From assembly GCA_016285615.1 (NCBI GenBank), contig JAEERB010000151.1, forward strand, positions 1 to 5,651: DNA of 5,651 bases, in the 5' to 3' direction. The notes beneath the pieces were generated by a model. That model had not been told where the DNA came from and did not search any database. It saw only the letters and a list, made by a program, of their open reading frames with translations. Positions 1 to 3,400 of this stretch are shown here, piece after piece; position 1 is the stretch's first letter, and each line of letters opens with the position of its first letter. Source of the DNA: Bacteroidales bacterium (GTDB lineage: Bacteria > Bacteroidota > Bacteroidia > Bacteroidales > WCHB1-69). Made by a program: the position numbers and the translations under genes.

Positions 1-66
1 CTAATCCAAAATCCCCCGTCCTCAGTCCCACCTGACCAACTGAATAACTGAACAACTATCAACTGT

Positions 67-80
67 CTCTAAACTCTAAA
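67..80. repeat. Short direct repeat CTCTAAA x2
   Basis: Two adjacent perfect copies of CTCTAAA occupy 67-73 and 74-80. They are part of the same low-G block of short direct repeats as the heptamer array. No function is evident. Confidence 0.7.
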
Positions 81-90
81 CTTCCATACC

Positions 91-138
91 TCAATTATCA
101 ATTATCAATTATCAATTATCAATTATCAATTCTCAATT
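91..138. repeat. TCAATTA heptamer tandem repeat, about 6.9 copies
   Basis: Five perfect TCAATTA units (91-125) are followed by a TCAATTC variant (126-132) and a six-base partial unit (133-138). The array lies about 190 bases before the start codon and outside any reading frame. Heptamer arrays of this A/T-rich type are common between genes in Bacteroidales. A 7-bp unit is prone to gain or loss by slipped-strand mispairing, so copy number may differ between strains. Any effect on expression of the downstream gene is speculation, because the array is well upstream of the likely promoter. Confidence 0.93.
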
Positions 139-170
139 GGATCTCAACTAACTGACACTCAGTCCTAAAC

Positions 171-190
171 AATAAGGACCAACAAGGACC
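171..190. repeat. Ten-base direct repeat AAYAAGGACC x2
   Basis: AATAAGGACC (171-180) is followed directly by AACAAGGACC (181-190), differing at one base. The AGGAC at 175-179 can also pair with GTCCT at 162-166 across an 8-base loop, giving a weak five-pair stem. I read this as intergenic repeat DNA rather than a regulatory hairpin. Confidence 0.6.
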
Positions 191-248
191 ATCTTGAATC
201 GGTTTTTTTTTAAGTTCTTTGCAAGGGATTTTCAGGTATTGTATGCTG

Positions 249-274
249 TTGTTAGTTATTTGTGTAAATATTTG
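249..274 (+). promoter_or_regulatory. Possible Bacteroidetes-type promoter (weak)
   Basis: Bacteroidetes promoters typically have a -7 element TAnnTTTG and a -33 TTTG about 20 bases upstream. The best -7 candidate before the gene is AATATTTG at 267-274, one mismatch from consensus, 55 bases before the ATG. No TTTG lies at the expected upstream distance; only a TTG at 249-251 is nearby, and a TTTG at 218-221 is too far away. The location and A/T content fit a promoter, but the call is tentative. Confidence 0.22.
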
Positions 275-300
275 ATAATCAATCGATATGGTAATAAAGT

Positions 301-329
301 AATTATTAACTAACTAAATAAATAAAAAC
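301..329 (+). promoter_or_regulatory. G-free A/T-rich translation leader with stops in all three frames
   Basis: The 29 bases before the ATG contain no G and only three C, so there is no Shine-Dalgarno sequence. This fits Bacteroidetes, where A-rich leaders often replace it. Four-base units (TAAC, TAAC, TAAA, TAAA, TAAA at 307-326) place TAA codons in all three frames. The TAA at 315-317 is in frame with the gene, and no ATG, GTG or TTG codon lies between it and 330. This fixes ATG-330 as the first possible start. Confidence 0.75.
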
Positions 330-410
330 ATGATTGTACATTTACTAAACAAGAAAAGGATTATTGCCTTATTAATTGCTCTTTGCTGTAGCTGGGGAAC
401 GGCTTGGGCC
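330..410 (+). other. Signal peptide, residues 1-27
   Basis: The N-terminus has a positively charged segment (NKKR, residues 7-10), a hydrophobic stretch IIALLIAL, and an end reading CCSWGTAWA before SYSVSY. The A-x-A-like AWA points to signal peptidase I cleavage after residue 27 and thus export to the periplasm or beyond. A lipoprotein is less likely: the cysteine pair in the core is preceded by IAL rather than a small residue at -1, so it is a poor lipobox. Confidence 0.85.
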
Positions 411-3400
411 TCTTATAGTGTATCTTATACTTATCAAGGGAACACATTGTATTATTCTTGCAGTACCTCCACACATAAAGCTTGGGTTGTTTTTCCAGGT
501 AATTATGATGATGATGGTGGCTGGGGAGGGTACACCGAACCTTCAGGGAGTCTTATAATCCCTTCTTCATTTACTATTTCCTCGGGTACATTTGCTGGAA
601 CTTATAACGTTGTAGGCATAAGTAACAATGCATTTGAGTATTGTGATGACATTACAACTGTGACAATTCCTAGTTCGGTTACATCCATTGGCGAATATGC
701 TTTCTCTGATTGTGGATACCTAACGACTGTAAATGGAGGCAACTCTGTGGTGTCAATACAAAGAGGTGCTTTTGCGGAATGTAGACGCCTTGCTTCTTTT
801 GTTGTTTCGAATGCAACCACTTCAATAGGAGATAATGCTTTTTATGGATGTTCTTCTTTAAAAACAATAACTATTGGCAATTCATTGACCTCTATTGCTA
901 GTAGTGCTTTTTATAGCACGTATCTCAATAATATATATTATACGGGTACTATTCAACAATGGTGCTCGATCAGCAACATAGGTAATGTGAATAGAAGCAA
1001 TTGTAATTTTTATATCAACAACCAGTTGGTTACGGATTTAGTTATTCCAGAAACAATAACAAGCATACCTTGGGGGGCCTTTAATAATATGACATGTTTA
1101 ACTTCTGTTACTATCCCTAGTTCAGTAACAACAATAGGGTCTTCTGCGTTTGATGGATGCACAAACCTGTCGTCAGTGAACTATACTGGCACATTGGCTC
1201 AATGGTGTAGCATTTCTGTTTCAAATAACGCATTCTCTTCACATGATTTTTATATTAATAATCAACTTATTACTGATTTAGTCATTCCTCAATCAGTGAC
1301 CACAATAAAACAAAATGCTTTTGCTTATTGTTCGTCTTTGACTTCTGTTACCATCCCTAGTACAGTTACAACCATCAATAGTTCCGCATTTAGTAATTGC
1401 GATAATATGTCAACTGTTTATTTCACTGGTACTATTGCACAATGGTTGAGTTTATCAAATAAGATTCCTTATTCTAACGTACAAAACTTATATATCAATA
1501 ATCAACTTATAACAGATTTGGTAATTCCAGAAACAGTAACCCAAATTCCAGAGTCCGCTTTTTTCTATGCATCTTTTTTGAACTCTGTAACAATCCCAAA
1601 CTCAGTAACTTCTATTGGAAATTGGGCTTTTTCTGGTTGTACAGGACTGACCTCAATAACCCTTATATCAGGGACACCTCCATCAATAAGTTCATACACA
1701 TTTAACCATGTTCCAACAAATACACCAATCCATGTGCCATGTGGTAGTGCATCTGCATATCAATCTGCAAATTATTGGAGTAGTTTTACTAATTATCAAG
1801 AAGGTTTTGGAATAACTGTGCTAGCTAATCCTAATGAAGGTGGAGCAGTGTCAGGTGGTGGGTCGTTTTGTGATAATACTAGTTGTACAATAACTGCAGC
1901 CCCCGCTACGGGCTACACTTTTACCAATTGGACGAGAGGATCTCAAATAGTCAGTACGGATCCATCTTACACTTTCATTGTGACTTCTTCCGAAAGCTAT
2001 ACTGCAAACTTCACTATTAATAGCTATGCTATCAATGCTTCGGCAAGTCCTACAGCAGGTGGCTCTATCACTGGCACAGGCAATTATGACCATGGTAGTG
2101 TTTGTGCTTTGACTGCTTCACCTTCCTCTGGTTACGCTTTCCTAAAATGGATGGAAGATGGCGCAGTGGTTTCAACCGACGCGACGTATAGCTTTACCGT
2201 CACGAGAGCGAGAAATTTGACAGCAGTTTTCACCAAAGGTCACTTGCCAGGTGTTTTTACTGTAGCAAACAATGAGCAGGTATGTTTCTCGGTAGGTAAT
2301 CTTCAATACAAAGCATCTACGAATACGTGGCGTTTTGCCCCAAACCAGTGGGACAATTGTGGCGCAGCAAACACAAATATATCATCGACATATAATAATT
2401 GGATAGACTTGTTTGGCTGGGGAACGAGCGGATACAACCATGGTGCCACAAACTATCAGCCATGGAGTACAACAACCAACTCCAGCAAATATTATGCCTA
2501 TGGTCAGTCATCCTACAACCTTTACGATCAGACAGGCAAGGCTGATTGGGGTTATAATGCCATCAGCAACGGAGGCAATACCGAGAACAGCTGGAGAACA
2601 CTGAAACTCGAAGAATGGAACTGGGTCCTGAATACTCGAAGCACCGTTTCGGGTATACGCTATGCCAAAGCCACGGTAAATAGCGTGAAAGGTTTGATTC
2701 TATTACCCGACAATTGGAATTCAAGTTATTACTCGTTGAATAATACAAACCAAAGTAATGCTAGCTTCAGTAGTAATTACATCAGCCAAACGCAGTGGGC
2801 TACCTTAGAGCAGCATGGTGCGGTGTTCCTTCCTGCTGCAGGTAGTCGTAGCGGGATTACGGTTACTGGTATCAACACTGGCGGCTATTATCATGCATCA
2901 TCGGCTGGCACTAATACTTCTGCTTCATATTTCATGTCTTTTTTAGATGGTAGTCTCTCAACCACACAAACAGAGCGTTATCAAGGTAGATCTGTACGCC
3001 TTGTTTGTACGCCACAAGATTACGTTACTATCAATGCCTCTTCTAATCCAAGTGGAGGGGGCACGGTAGCTGGCGCAGGATTATACGAAATAGGTTCAAG
3101 CTGCACACTGACAGCTACTCCGGCTACAGGATACAACTTCTCAAAGTGGACCAAAAACGGAACGCAAGTTTCTACCAATGCCAATTATACCTTTACGGTG
3201 ACGGGCGCTGCCAGCTATGTTGCCGTATTTACCAAGAAATCATACACTATAAGTGCATCTGCCAGTCCATCAGCGGGTGGTACGGTGAGCGGTGCTGGCT
3301 CATACCAGTATGGCACAACCTGCACGCTGACAGCTACTGCTAATTCTGGCTATGCTTTTGTCAACTGGACCAAAAACGGCACACAGGTTTCGACTAATCC

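Larger units (their letters stand above)
1..329. other. Non-coding, repeat-rich intergenic region upstream of the surface-protein gene
   Basis: No gene is visible here. All three forward frames are closed early (stops at 2-4, 33-35 and 49-51), and the reverse strand is cut repeatedly because TTA, CTA and TCA triplets occur in every frame. The first 180 bases of the top strand are strikingly G-poor: by hand count about 12 G against 53 C. They consist largely of short, slightly varied direct repeats: CTCTAAA twice at 67-80, a heptamer array at 91-138, and AAGGACC at 174-180 and 184-190. A run of nine T sits at 203-211 with no strong stem in front of it. From about 240 to 329 the sequence becomes A/T-rich and probably holds the promoter and leader of the downstream gene. 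The end of a gene left of the window cannot be excluded within the first 50 bases. Confidence 0.8.

Noticed and set aside
91..138. CRISPR-like array
   Set aside because: The units are 7 bases with no spacers; it is a simple tandem repeat.
162..211. Possible rho-independent terminator: GTCCT/AGGAC stem followed by nine T
   Set aside because: The stem has only five pairs, an 8-base loop, and is separated from the T run by more than 20 bases. No better stem adjoins the T run.
345..400. Lipoprotein signal (cysteine pair in the signal peptide core)
   Set aside because: The residue before the first cysteine is leucine, a poor lipobox, and a good signal peptidase I site (AWA) follows 9 residues later.
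376..558. 60-codon forward frame starting MLFAVAGERLG
   Set aside because: It overlaps the signal peptide and N-terminal cap of the large gene in a different frame. The frame from 330 carries the convincing signal peptide and LRR continuation.
2250..3014. Sulfatase-modifying (formylglycine-generating) enzyme
   Set aside because: The fold may be related, but I see no convincing catalytic cysteine arrangement, and the module sits in a surface-protein repeat array. A binding module is more plausible.
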